DNA from: Pseudomonas sp. | GTDB lineage: Bacteria; Pseudomonadota; Gammaproteobacteria; Pseudomonadales; Pseudomonadaceae | NCBI RefSeq assembly: GCF_030150285.1 | Contig: NZ_JASLGE010000080.1 | Location: 1 to 53,933, forward strand | Direction of reading: 5' to 3' | DNA length: 53,933 nucleotides | Shown: positions 19,001 through 27,052 of the stretch, in pieces | Numbering within the stretch: position 1 is the first letter of the stretch | Layout: each line of letters begins with the position of its first letter | The notes under the pieces: model-generated | Seen by the model: only the letters and a program-made list of their open reading frames with translations | The model's database searches: none | What the model was told of the DNA's origin: nothing | Program-made: the position numbers and the translations under genes

Positions 19001-19372
19001 TGGTCGCTGACCGACACCATCACCCGCGTCACACTCAAACTGGGCGTCGATTACGGCTCGGACCTGGACCTGGTCAAGCAACTGCTGCTCAAGGCCGCCC
19101 AGGAAAACCCACGCGTGCTCAAAGACCCCGAGCCCCACGTGTACTTCCTGAACTTCGGCCCAAGCACCCTGGACCATGAACTGCGCATGCACGTGCGCGA
19201 CCTGGGTGACCGCAACCCGGTGGTCGATGAGGTCAACCGCTTTATCAACCGCGAATTCAAGAAGCACCACATCAACATCTCGTTCCAGCAGATGGAGGTG
19301 TACCTCAAAAACCTGGAAGGCCAGGAATACAAGCTGGTACCCATCGACCCGCAAGTGCCAAAAACGGACTGA
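16064..19372 (+). CDS. mscK: Potassium-dependent mechanosensitive channel MscK (KefA)
   Basis: 1102 aa. Signal peptide (about 1-25, cleavage near LQAAEPP), then a long periplasmic coiled-coil domain rich in Gln, Leu and Ser (about 25-480), then about 11 membrane segments. The C-terminal MscS-like module includes LGVSWDKLQWLVAALSVG, the pore helix and GFGMQEIFANFISGIMILFERP, followed by the beta domain (RIGDTITIGNLSGTVSKI) and alpha/beta domain. It releases solutes on hypo-osmotic shock. Length and order match KefA-type channels rather than short MscS. It is immediately downstream of nhaP2, and a single REP element follows its stop. Confidence 0.94.
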   Translation: MPTLRPLLFTVLLGLSLCVGTLQAAEPPSPESVQQSLDKIADRKLPEADQKALQGVLEQTLNLLASKADYEQRLSAVKQQLESAPRQTSENQRELARLKATPPVPVAQRYTTLSVPQLEQLLADRTTQQGELQKALANANSMSIAAQTRPERAQAEISSSQTRIQQINTTLKSGRENGKVLTADQRNQLSAEAASLNALIALRRQELAGNSQLQDLSGSQHDLLLEKTARQDKEIQDLQTLINQKRLAQSQQTVTEQSIEAKKSGSSSLLATESAANLRLSDYLLRSTDRLNEVTQQNLETKQQLDNITQSDQALDEQISVLKGSLLLSKILYKQKQALPRLQKMDKNLADEIADIRLYQFEVNQQRELISNPTSYVDNLLATQPPDQITPQLRKTLIELVNTRSDLLDRLNRELSALLNETITLQLNQKQLLSTAQSLRATLDEQMFWIPSNKPLDLEWLESAPRQLKQQIVTLPWASSLGELREGLAQRPLLFLPLVLLMVALLWKRNYLYTKLNEIHQDIGHFKRDNQWNTPLAILINILLALPVSMALALCGYALQSDARGMNADMGAALIQMAETWLVFYTAYRILAPGGVAELHFRWEKPQVAFLQGWIRRLGLVVLALVAVVAFAEQQPAALADDVLGIVVVLSCYAAMAWLLCRLLLNDFETETKAYRLRKLLGFAFALLPLALFVAVCFGYYYTALKLSDRLINTLYLLMLWLVIEAAFVRGLAVAARRLAYQRALAKRQAAKEAGEGNEIVIEEPTLDIEQVNQQSLRLIRLTLLACFVGVLYWVWSDLISVFSYLDNITLYEYTSGSGATMSMVPISIGDVLGALVIIGISIALARNLPGLLEVLVLSRLDLAQGSAYATTTLLTYVIIGIGFVATLSTLGVSWDKLQWLVAALSVGLGFGMQEIFANFISGIMILFERPVRIGDTITIGNLSGTVSKIRIRATTITDFDRKDIIVPNKTFITGQLINWSLTDTITRVTLKLGVDYGSDLDLVKQLLLKAAQENPRVLKDPEPHVYFLNFGPSTLDHELRMHVRDLGDRNPVVDEVNRFINREFKKHHINISFQQMEVYLKNLEGQEYKLVPIDPQVPKTD

Positions 19373-19380
19373 CACCCCCG

Positions 19381-19415
19381 TGTAGGAGCGAGCTTGCTCG
19401 CGATCTTTTGATCTT
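19381..19415 (+). repeat. Single REP element
   Basis: TGTAGGAGCGAGCTTGCTCG plus CGATCTTTTGATCTT: the cleanest single copy of the REP family seen here. It lies nine bases after the mscK stop and before selO. GAGCTTGCTC forms a short internal hairpin. Confidence 0.8.
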
Positions 19416-19464
19416 AAAACCTACACCGGTTTATGGGATACACACATTTTTCTGGAGGCCGCCA

Positions 19465-20928
19465 ATGAAAGCCCTCGATGAACTGATCTTCGATAACCGT
19501 TTCGCGCGTTTGGGTGATGCGTTTTCGACCCACGTGCTGCCCGAGCCCATCGATGCACCGCGTGTCGTGGTTGCCAGCGAGGCGGCCCTGGCCTTGCTCG
19601 ACCTCGACCTCGCCGCCGCCGAAGACCCGGTGTTTGCCAAACTGTTCGGCGGGCACACGTTGTGGGCCGATGCAGAACCCCGCGCCATGGTCTATTCCGG
19701 GCATCAGTTCGGCAGCTACAACCCGCAATTGGGAGACGGCCGCGGCTTGCTGCTGGGCGAGGTGTACAACGATGCCGGTGAGCATTGGGACCTGCACCTC
19801 AAGGGCGCGGGCATGACGCCCTGGTCGCGCATGGGCGACGGGCGCGCCGTATTGCGCTCATCGATCCGTGAATTCCTGGCCTCTGAAGCTTTGCATGCGC
19901 TGGGCATTCCCAGCAGCCGCGCCGCGTGCGTGATCGGCTCTGACACCGTGGTGTGGCGCGAAAAACAGGAGCGTGCCGCCATGGTGCTGCGTCTGGCGCA
20001 GAGCCATGTGCGTTTCGGGCATTTCGAATACTTCTATTACACCCAACAGCCCGAACTGCAAAAACAACTGGGCGAACATGTGTTGGCGATGCACTTCCCC
20101 GAGTGCCTGGAGCAATCGGAACCTTACCTGGCGATGTTCCGCGAAGTGGTCGAGCGCAACGCCGCGCTGATCGCCCAATGGCAGGCCTACGGCTTTTGCC
20201 ACGGCGTGATGAACACCGACAACATGTCGATTCTGGGCATGACCTTCGACTTCGGCCCGTTTGCCTTTCTCGACGATTTTGACGCGGGCTTTGTCTGCAA
20301 CCATTCCGACCATCAGGGCCGTTACGCCTTCAGCAACCAAGTGCCCATCGGCCAATGGAACCTCAGCGCGCTGGCCCAAGCCCTCACACCGTTTATCACC
20401 GTTGAAGCCTTGCGCGAAACCCTGGCGCTGTACCTGCCGCTGTATCAAGCCCATTACCTGGACCTGATGCGCCGCCGGCTGGGCCTGACCACCGCTGAAG
20501 ACGGCGATCAGCAACTGGTCGAGTCGCTGTTGCAGCGGATGCAAGGCAGCCACATCGACTACACCCTGTTTTTCCGCCACTTGGGTGATGCCCCCGCCGC
20601 GCAGGCCGTGGCACGTTTGCGCGATGAGTTTATCGACCTCAAGGGCTTTGACGACTGGGCCGGGCGCTATGTGGCCAGGGTCGAGCGCGAAGGCCCGACG
20701 GATGAAACCGCCCGCCGCGAACGCATGCACGCGGTCAACCCGTTGTACATCCTGCGCAATTACCTGGCACAACAAGCCATCGGCGCGGCTGAAGCGGGTG
20801 ATTACAGCGAAGTTAAGCGATTGCACACCGTGCTGACCCAACCGTTTACCGAGCAACCGGGCATGGAACGCTATGCCCAGCGGCCGCCTGAATGGGGCAA
20901 GCACCTGGAAATCAGTTGTTCATCGTAA
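19465..20928 (+). CDS. selO: Protein adenylyltransferase SelO (YdiU)
   Basis: 487 aa. A pseudokinase-fold enzyme that transfers AMP from ATP to Ser/Thr/Tyr of target proteins; known in bacteria as a redox-linked AMPylator. Signatures: SGHQFGSYNPQLGDGRG, LKGAGMTPWSRMGDGRAVLR, FCHGVMNTDNMSILG and FDFGPFAFLDDF. The C-terminus LEISCSS keeps the conserved antepenultimate Cys (selenocysteine in eukaryotic SelO). ATG 19465 follows GGAGG by eight bases; an upstream in-frame start at 19408 would run through the REP-flanking sequence and is unlikely. trxC, a redox partner type, lies 86 nt downstream. Confidence 0.95.
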   Translation: MKALDELIFDNRFARLGDAFSTHVLPEPIDAPRVVVASEAALALLDLDLAAAEDPVFAKLFGGHTLWADAEPRAMVYSGHQFGSYNPQLGDGRGLLLGEVYNDAGEHWDLHLKGAGMTPWSRMGDGRAVLRSSIREFLASEALHALGIPSSRAACVIGSDTVVWREKQERAAMVLRLAQSHVRFGHFEYFYYTQQPELQKQLGEHVLAMHFPECLEQSEPYLAMFREVVERNAALIAQWQAYGFCHGVMNTDNMSILGMTFDFGPFAFLDDFDAGFVCNHSDHQGRYAFSNQVPIGQWNLSALAQALTPFITVEALRETLALYLPLYQAHYLDLMRRRLGLTTAEDGDQQLVESLLQRMQGSHIDYTLFFRHLGDAPAAQAVARLRDEFIDLKGFDDWAGRYVARVEREGPTDETARRERMHAVNPLYILRNYLAQQAIGAAEAGDYSEVKRLHTVLTQPFTEQPGMERYAQRPPEWGKHLEISCSS

Positions 20929-21014
20929 TGAACGGCGCCGATACAGCGCACACAACACGGGTGGCACATTGGGCCATCCTCTGCTGAACTGACCCTCTTT
21001 CGTGGAGAACTGTC

Positions 21015-21455
21015 ATGACCGACCCGCTGCTGATTCCCTGCCCTCACTGCAACGGCCTGAACCGCATCCCCGCTGCACGCGTGGGCGAGCATCCGAAATG
21101 CGGCCGCTGCAAAAATGACGTGCTGCTGACTCACCCCTTCGAGCTGAAGCAAACGGACTACGCCAGCCAGATCAAGGGCAACCTGCCGCTGTTGATCGAC
21201 GTCTGGGCTCAATGGTGCGGGCCATGCAAAGCCTTTGCCCCGATTTTTCAACAGGCCGCCAGCCAGTTGGCGGGCAAGTGCCGGCTGGCCAAGCTCGACA
21301 GTGAAAGCAACCCGCAACTGGCCGGGCAATTGGGCATTCGCTCAATCCCCAGCCTGATCCTGTTTAAAAACGGTCAGGAAATCGCCCGTCAAAGCGGTGC
21401 CTTCCCATTGCCCCAGCTCAAGGCCTGGCTGCAAAGCCAGGGCGTCAGTGCTTAG
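21015..21455 (+). CDS. trxC: Thioredoxin 2 (TrxC), zinc-binding
   Basis: 146 aa. Cytoplasmic disulfide reductase. The N-terminal zinc ribbon has two CxxC pairs (C9-C12 and C29-C32), followed by a thioredoxin fold with the WCGPC active site (Cys68, Cys71) and the cis-proline loop SIPSLILF. GTGGAGA precedes the ATG. In enterobacteria trxC is OxyR-regulated; no OxyR site was identified here. Its TAG stop overlaps the stop of the convergent ParA-like gene by 4 nt. Confidence 0.96.
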   Translation: MTDPLLIPCPHCNGLNRIPAARVGEHPKCGRCKNDVLLTHPFELKQTDYASQIKGNLPLLIDVWAQWCGPCKAFAPIFQQAASQLAGKCRLAKLDSESNPQLAGQLGIRSIPSLILFKNGQEIARQSGAFPLPQLKAWLQSQGVSA

Positions 21456-22225
21456 GCGTTCTGATCCAGGTAGTCGTGCAGTTCAATAAACTGCTGGGTC
21501 AGTTTGTGGCGCGGGTCGAAATGCATCAGGGGCTGACACGCCTGGTGCGATTCGCGCATACGCACGGAACTGCTGAGGTACACCGGTAATACCGGCAGGC
21601 CTTCAGCCATCAATTCGTCGAGCATTTGCTGCGGCAAACTGGCCCGGGCCTGAAACTGGTTGACCACGATGCCTTCGACCAGCAGGTCTTCGTTGTGGTC
21701 TTCTTTCAAGTCTTCGATTTCAGCCAGCAGGCCGTACAGCGCCTGGCGTGAAAACGTGTCGCAATCGAACGGGATGAGTACACGATCACTGGCGATCAAC
21801 GCCGATACGGCATAAAAGTTCAGGGCCGGAGGCGTATCGATGTAGATGCGGTCATAGTCGTCGGCCAGTTCATCCAGCAACTTACGCAGCTTGTTGATCT
21901 TGTGTTTGGCTTCGAGCTTGGGCTGCAAGTCCGCCAACTCGGCGGTGGCCGTGATGACGTGCAAATTCTCGAAGGGTGTTTCGTAAATATCGACCCGTTT
22001 CTTTTTGGAGCCCACGCTCGCCGACAAGCTGTGCTTGAAGAATTCGGCAATCCCCATGGGGATGTCGTCTCCGGTGAGCCCGGTGAGGTACTGAGTGGAG
22101 TTGGCCTGAGCGTCCAGGTCTACCAACAAGGTGCGGTAGCCTTCACTGGCACTCACCGCAGCCAGGTTACAAGCGATACTGGACTTACCCACACCGCCTT
22201 TTTGATTGAACACCACGCGACGCAT
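21452..22225 (-). CDS. ParA-family (MinD/ParA) P-loop ATPase, orphan
   Basis: 257 aa. Deviant Walker A KGGVGKSS near residue 9, a Walker B region (IYIDTPPALNF) and LLVDLDAQANST mark a ParA/Soj-type ATPase. No parB partner is adjacent, so it is not a standard partition locus; it corresponds to the orphan ParA-like gene near selO/trxC in other pseudomonads (PA5028 type). The ATG at 22225 follows GGAGG. A frame extension upstream to 22324 lacks a ribosome-binding site and overlaps the LysR-gene flank. The role is unknown; polar positioning is a plausible inference for the family. Confidence 0.88.
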   Translation of the reverse strand: MRRVVFNQKGGVGKSSIACNLAAVSASEGYRTLLVDLDAQANSTQYLTGLTGDDIPMGIAEFFKHSLSASVGSKKKRVDIYETPFENLHVITATAELADLQPKLEAKHKINKLRKLLDELADDYDRIYIDTPPALNFYAVSALIASDRVLIPFDCDTFSRQALYGLLAEIEDLKEDHNEDLLVEGIVVNQFQARASLPQQMLDELMAEGLPVLPVYLSSSVRMRESHQACQPLMHFDPRHKLTQQFIELHDYLDQNA

Positions 22226-22336
22226 TTCAAAACCTCCGTGTATCGATAAGTGCCCGAGTGTAGTTGGCCTTTGCGCGGCTTCGCTACCTTGCCGCGAAAT
22301 GAACCACAGCTTTCTGCGCAACAACCGACTTTCACC

Positions 22337-23245
22337 TCACGCACGCGCCGGTGCCGTCACGGTTTTACGGGTCAATAATTCCGCAAACGCCTGCGCCATT
22401 GGCGACGCATGGTCTTTACGCTGCACCAGCAATACGGCCGTGTTGGCGTCCGGGTCCAGCAACGGCCGGTACACCACGCCATTAATGCGCATGTGCTGGA
22501 ACGACGCCGGCAACACCGACACCCCCAGCCCCGCCGAAACCAGCCCGATAATCGTCATGGCCTCCCCGGCTTCCTGCGAGAAGTGCGGGCTGAAACCTGC
22601 CTGGCGGGCCAGGCTCAACAGTTGCGCATACAAGCCGCTGCCGTAACTGCGCGGAAAGAACACAAAAGGCTCCTCAGCCAACGCCGACAGATACAACCCC
22701 TCTTCACTCCCTTGCGCCAGCGGGCTATCCGCCCGGATGACCGCAACCAAAGGCTCACGAAACAACTCCGTGACCACCACTGAGTCGGGCAATAACAAGG
22801 GCCGAATCATGCCCACTTCGAGGCTCTCATCCAGCAGGCCGTCCAGCACCTCGCGGCTGCTCATCTCCTGAAGGTTGAGGTGCACCGCCGGGAACGCCTG
22901 ACGAAAGGCAAAAATTGCCTGGGGAATACTCGAACTGAAGGGGGCCGACGAGGTGAAGCCAATCTTCAACTCGCCCAGCTCACCCAATTGCGCGCGGCGG
23001 GCCACATCGGCAGCTTTATCCACCTGTGCCAGCACCAGGCGCGCCTCTTCCAGAAACAGCCGCCCGGCTTCGCTCAGCTCGACGCGGCGGTTGGTGCGGT
23101 CGAACAATCGCGCCCCCAACTCGTTCTCCAGCGCTTGAATTTGCTGGCTCAGAGGCGGTTGGGAAATGCCCAGTACCTGAGCCGCCCGGCCAAAGTGCAG
23201 CTCTTCGGCCACAGCAATGAAGTAGCGCAAATGGCGCAGTTCCAT
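22337..23245 (-). CDS. LysR-family transcriptional regulator
   Basis: 302 aa. N-terminal winged helix-turn-helix (MELRHLRYFIAVAEELHFGRAAQ ... ISQPPLSQQIQALE, split by a short stretch) and a C-terminal periplasmic-binding-protein-like effector domain (about 90-295). Divergent from the MFS gene at 23365 with 119 bp between, the classical LysR arrangement. E. coli has a similar LysR/MFS pair, YnfL/YnfM. The inferred role is effector-dependent activation of the transporter gene; the effector is unknown. Confidence 0.92.
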   Translation of the reverse strand: MELRHLRYFIAVAEELHFGRAAQVLGISQPPLSQQIQALENELGARLFDRTNRRVELSEAGRLFLEEARLVLAQVDKAADVARRAQLGELGELKIGFTSSAPFSSSIPQAIFAFRQAFPAVHLNLQEMSSREVLDGLLDESLEVGMIRPLLLPDSVVVTELFREPLVAVIRADSPLAQGSEEGLYLSALAEEPFVFFPRSYGSGLYAQLLSLARQAGFSPHFSQEAGEAMTIIGLVSAGLGVSVLPASFQHMRINGVVYRPLLDPDANTAVLLVQRKDHASPMAQAFAELLTRKTVTAPARA

Positions 23246-23256
23246 ACCTTCTCCAT

Positions 23257-23284
23257 TAGGTCGTAAAACCTATTAAACAGGTCG
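23257..23284. promoter_or_regulatory. Candidate LysR-type operator
   Basis: TAGGT-N6-ACCTA (23257-23272) is an inverted repeat fitting the T-N11-A LysR pattern. The AGGTCG half recurs at 23279-23284, 21 bp (two helical turns) from the one at 23258-23263. It lies between the divergent LysR and MFS starts, 12 bp from the LysR ATG. Confidence 0.55.
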
Positions 23285-23364
23285 AATAATATATTGGAAA
23301 GAATCGTTAGCCACCTATACTCTTTTGTCATTGCCGCTCGGCTTTACGCCTGTTTGAGGTCCCC

Positions 23365-24645
23365 GTGAAAACTGCTTTTGCTCCTCTTGCCCACGAAGTT
23401 ACCCCTTCAGCGCTGGATGATGCTGTCGCTCAATTCAATGACGTGTTTATCGAAAAAGGCACCCCGATGTTCATGCGCACCGTGCTGGCGCTGTTCTCGG
23501 GCGGGTTTGCGACCTTTGCGCTGCTGTACTGCGTGCAGCCCATGATGCCGATACTGTCCCATGACTTCGGGATTAACGCGGCGCAAAGCAGCCTGATTCT
23601 GTCGGTGGCAACCGCAATGCTAGCCATCGGCCTTCTGATCACCGGGCCCATTTCTGATGCCTTCGGGCGTAAACCGGTGATGGTGTTTGCGCTGTTTTCG
23701 GCGGCGCTGTTTACCGTACTCAGCGCCCTGATGCCCACCTGGGAAGGCGTGCTGATCACCCGTGCGTTAGTGGGTTTATCGCTCAGCGGCCTGGCCGCCG
23801 TGGCCATGACTTACTTGAGTGAAGAAATTCACCCGCAGCACATCGGCCTGGCAATGGGCCTGTATATCGGCGGCAACGCCATTGGCGGCATGAGTGGGCG
23901 GTTGCTGAGCGGGGTATTGATCGACTTTGTCAGTTGGCACACCGCAATGCTGATCATCGGCGGGCTGGCACTGCTGGCGGCGGTGGTGTTCTGGAAGATC
24001 CTGCCACCCTCACGCAACTTCCACGCCCAACCGATGAAACCGCGCAGCCTGTTGGACGGCTTTACCGTGCACTTTCGCGATGCCGGTTTGCCGTGGCTGT
24101 TTCTGGAGGCGTTCCTGTTGATGGGCAGCTTTGTGACGCTGTTCAACTACATCGGTTATCGCTTGCTGGCTGACCCTTACAACATGAGCCAGGCGATGGT
24201 CGGCTTGCTGTCGGTGGTGTACCTGTCGGGTATTTACAGCTCAGCGCAAATTGGTGCGCTGGCCGACAAACTGGGGCGCCGTCGGGTGCTGTGGGCGGTG
24301 ATTGTGCTGATGCTGATCGGGATGGCCATCACCATGCTCGAACCCATCGCCTTCGTCATTATCGGCATGGTGCTGTTCACCTTTGGCTTTTTCGGGGCTC
24401 ACTCGGTGGCCAGCAGTTGGATCGGCCGGCGTGCCACCCGCGCCAAGGGGCAAGCGTCATCGCTGTACCTGTTCAGTTACTACGCCGGGTCGAGTATTGC
24501 CGGGACGTTGGGCGGCGTGTTCTGGCACCTTGGCGGCTGGAATGGGATTGGCCTGTTTATCGGCGGGTTGCTGGTGATCGCCCTGCTGGTGGCGCTGCAC
24601 CTGGCCCGACTGCCCGTGCTGCCAGGCAACGCAAAAGCCGCCTGA
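23365..24645 (+). CDS. MFS transporter, YnfM-like
   Basis: 426 aa. About 12 hydrophobic segments with the MFS loop 2-3 motif GPISDAFGRKPVM and a loop 8-9 counterpart GALADKLGRRRV. A 38-residue polar N-terminal tail precedes helix 1. The closest family known to me is YnfM-type efflux permeases; the substrate is unknown. The start is GTG, with GAGG five bases upstream. Divergent from its likely LysR regulator. It ends 9 bp before the convergent end of the gsp operon, so it marks the left edge of the accessory block. Confidence 0.88.
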   Translation: MKTAFAPLAHEVTPSALDDAVAQFNDVFIEKGTPMFMRTVLALFSGGFATFALLYCVQPMMPILSHDFGINAAQSSLILSVATAMLAIGLLITGPISDAFGRKPVMVFALFSAALFTVLSALMPTWEGVLITRALVGLSLSGLAAVAMTYLSEEIHPQHIGLAMGLYIGGNAIGGMSGRLLSGVLIDFVSWHTAMLIIGGLALLAAVVFWKILPPSRNFHAQPMKPRSLLDGFTVHFRDAGLPWLFLEAFLLMGSFVTLFNYIGYRLLADPYNMSQAMVGLLSVVYLSGIYSSAQIGALADKLGRRRVLWAVIVLMLIGMAITMLEPIAFVIIGMVLFTFGFFGAHSVASSWIGRRATRAKGQASSLYLFSYYAGSSIAGTLGGVFWHLGGWNGIGLFIGGLLVIALLVALHLARLPVLPGNAKAA

Positions 24646-24654
24646 GCCGCCGGT

Positions 24655-25098
24655 TCAGTTGTTGAGGTAGAGGCGAGCCTCAAGGCTGGCGTCGCGTTTA
24701 TCCAGGGCCAGGCTTTGAAATACCGCGCCTTCGTGTTCGATGCGGTTGAGCCACGCCAACAGTGTCACGGCATCGCCACTCAGGGTGATGCGCACCCCGT
24801 CCGCGTCCAGATCAAATTGCTGCACCGCCAGCCCTGCGCTGGCGGCGCTTTCGCTGAGGCGGGTCGACAGGGGTTGGTCAAATACCGGAGCCGCCCGCAC
24901 AGGCCGGGCCTGCTGTAATTGTGTGGCCAGCGCCAACTGTTTGTCATACAGCCTGTGAGCCGCCGCCTGGCGTTGCTGCGCGGGCAACCACAGGCCGTAC
25001 ACCCCGACAATCACCGCCAAAAACACGGCAAGCACCCCGCACAATTGGCGGTCACGCTGCGGCAATTGTCTCCATCGTCCAATCAAACGAGCCTTCAT
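24655..25098 (-). CDS. gspM: Type II secretion system inner-membrane protein GspM
   Basis: 147 aa. Short cytoplasmic N-terminus, one membrane helix (about 19-38, LCGVLAVFLAVIVGVYGLWL), then a periplasmic coiled linker and a ferredoxin-like domain (LAWLNRIEHEGAVFQSLALD). GspM pairs with GspL in the inner-membrane platform. Its ATG overlaps the gspL stop (ATGA). It is the last gene of the operon; no gspN follows, and there is no clear terminator in the 9-bp gap to the MFS gene. Confidence 0.88.
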   Translation of the reverse strand: MKARLIGRWRQLPQRDRQLCGVLAVFLAVIVGVYGLWLPAQQRQAAAHRLYDKQLALATQLQQARPVRAAPVFDQPLSTRLSESAASAGLAVQQFDLDADGVRITLSGDAVTLLAWLNRIEHEGAVFQSLALDKRDASLEARLYLNN

Positions 25099-26198
25099 AG
25101 CGTGTCCTCCAGGGTCAGCAGCGCAGTGACCCGGTTACCCTGCTGGCTCGCATTCGCCACCGTGACCGCCAAGGCTTGCTGCACAGAACGCTCACGCAAG
25201 CGCTCCAGCTCGGCAAAGCTGCCGGCCGAAATGGCGAGGGTCCAGCCCGCGGCGGCGCGCCATTCCATGCGCTGCACCTCGACACCGCTGGCACCTATCA
25301 CGCGCTCGGAGAGTTGCAACAGACGCGTCAGGTGGCCGTCCACAGGCGCGCTGCCCCGTTGTTGCAAAGCGCTGAATTGCGCCGACAGGTCAACGATACG
25401 GTCTTGCCCGGGGTACAGCGCTTTGAACCGGGCTTCGCTCTGGGCATACAACTGCGCGGCCCGCGCCTCCAGAAAGCCACTGCGCGCATGGGTAAAGCCC
25501 AGCGCCAACGCAAAGGCCAGCACCCCGGTGCCCCCCAGGGTTCGCCACGGCCAACGGCGCGACGCGGGTTTGAACGGGCCTTGCAATAAGTCGATACCCC
25601 GCGTCGGGGTCATGCTCAAGCACTGCTCGGCCTCGACACCGCCCCATGCCATATCGGCCGGTAACGCGCTGCCGAGCACGGCCAGGTCGGCGTCTGACAA
25701 CGCCAACCGTACGTCTTGCGCGCCGCCAATGATCCAGCGCCCGTCCCACCACAAGCCGCCGGGGCGATCAGCGGGCAACAGGTCCGCGTCCGCCTGCACA
25801 CTCACCACCCTCAAGCCTTGGGTCTTGAGCAGGCTCAGCAGGTGTTCGAGCCGTTGCTTGGCGATAATCAGCAAAGGGTAGCGCTGCTGCGCGTCCTGGG
25901 GGCCCACCGCGAAGTGCAGGTCTTCGAGGTCATTGGCCAACTGCTCCTCCACCGCAAACGCCAGGGCTTGCACAGCGGGTTGCCGCCGCCCGGGCCAAGC
26001 CTCTGTGAGCACGTAACTGCACAGCTCCATCGGCAGGATCAGCTTGACTGCGCACCCGTGTAACGCTGCGCAGGCCTCGCTGAGCGGGGCATGGCACAGG
26101 TTCAAATCCGCGTGCCAGAAGCACACAGGCGCATCGTGAATATCAGGGTTTTCAGCACCGGCGAAGCCCGCCGCACTCAGATAAAGCCAACTGTTCAT
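25095..26198 (-). CDS. gspL: Type II secretion system inner-membrane protein GspL
   Basis: 367 aa. Cytoplasmic actin-like domain (1 to about 220), a membrane helix near 230-250 (LGGTGVLAFALALGF) and a periplasmic domain ending the protein. GspL recruits the GspE ATPase to the membrane and partners GspM. The start at 26198 was chosen because its ATG overlaps the gspK stop (ATGA) and gives a normal N-terminus (MNSWLYLSA); the longer frame to 26252 lies inside gspK. Confidence 0.87.
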   Translation of the reverse strand: MNSWLYLSAAGFAGAENPDIHDAPVCFWHADLNLCHAPLSEACAALHGCAVKLILPMELCSYVLTEAWPGRRQPAVQALAFAVEEQLANDLEDLHFAVGPQDAQQRYPLLIIAKQRLEHLLSLLKTQGLRVVSVQADADLLPADRPGGLWWDGRWIIGGAQDVRLALSDADLAVLGSALPADMAWGGVEAEQCLSMTPTRGIDLLQGPFKPASRRWPWRTLGGTGVLAFALALGFTHARSGFLEARAAQLYAQSEARFKALYPGQDRIVDLSAQFSALQQRGSAPVDGHLTRLLQLSERVIGASGVEVQRMEWRAAAGWTLAISAGSFAELERLRERSVQQALAVTVANASQQGNRVTALLTLEDTL

Positions 26199-27052
26199 GG
26201 AAGAGGTCCGCTGTGTGTAGGTGCCAGAAAACGCCGTTGCAAAATGCGCCACTGGCCACTTTTTTTGTCCCGTGCCACGTCGCTTTCGAGGCGCAGTTGG
26301 CCTTGCCCCACACGCACCTGCGTGGTGAGGCGGAGCTGGCGACTCGTGGTACCGAGCCCGGCGCTGTTAACACCCAGCCCGATCAGGGCCGGGGCCAAGA
26401 TAAAGTCTTCGACCCGGGTGTAGCCTTGCGCCGGGCGCTGCGCCACCAGCGCTTGAGCGACAACCGGCGTTACGCCTTTAAGGGTCGCCAATACCGTGGC
26501 CGAGGCGGTGTTGATATTCAGTGTCGCGGTGCCGTCCAACAGCACAATCCAGGGCTGCAGCCGGGCGTAGGTCTGCGCGTCGACGCCGGGGACCTGGCGC
26601 AATTGGCTGATGTCACTGAACGTCATGCCTGCCAATGCATCGGCTCTGAGAGGGGTGAGGCCCAACCCGGTTTGCAGCCGCTGCCAGCGTTGCGCTGTCA
26701 CCTCGTCAGGCCCGTTACTGGCCAGTAACGGGCGAATATTGAAGCGGGCGGCCAGGTCTTCGACGCTGACATCAATCTGGCCTTGCTCAAGCAGCAGCGG
26801 CGGTTGCACGCCCACCCACGCTGGCCCCAACACCAGCGCCGCCTTGGGGTCGTTCATCACCACCTGCAAGCGTTGCAGGCCCCAGGCCTCACCCGCCAGC
26901 CCCAGTTGCCGGAGCTGCAAGTGATGGAGTTGCTGGCCGCTGCTGCCAAGCGCCAACCGATGGCTGCGCAACATGCCCGCCGTGATCAGCAGTGCCAGGC
27001 TCATGACCAGTAGCACGGTAATCAACGCCACGCCGCGCTGGGTACCGGGCAC
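26195..27052 (-). CDS. gspK: Type II secretion minor pseudopilin GspK
   Basis: 285 aa. Prepilin-like N-terminus RGVALITVLLVMSLALLITAG. As usual for GspK, position +5 after the Gly cleavage site is not Glu (Thr here). A large globular domain follows with the helical insertion typical of GspK (about 110-230). GspK caps the pseudopilus with GspI and GspJ. The GTG start overlaps the gspJ TAG stop by one base. Processing needs a prepilin peptidase (PilD/GspO), which is not in this window. Confidence 0.88.
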   Translation of the reverse strand: MPGTQRGVALITVLLVMSLALLITAGMLRSHRLALGSSGQQLHHLQLRQLGLAGEAWGLQRLQVVMNDPKAALVLGPAWVGVQPPLLLEQGQIDVSVEDLAARFNIRPLLASNGPDEVTAQRWQRLQTGLGLTPLRADALAGMTFSDISQLRQVPGVDAQTYARLQPWIVLLDGTATLNINTASATVLATLKGVTPVVAQALVAQRPAQGYTRVEDFILAPALIGLGVNSAGLGTTSRQLRLTTQVRVGQGQLRLESDVARDKKSGQWRILQRRFLAPTHSGPLP

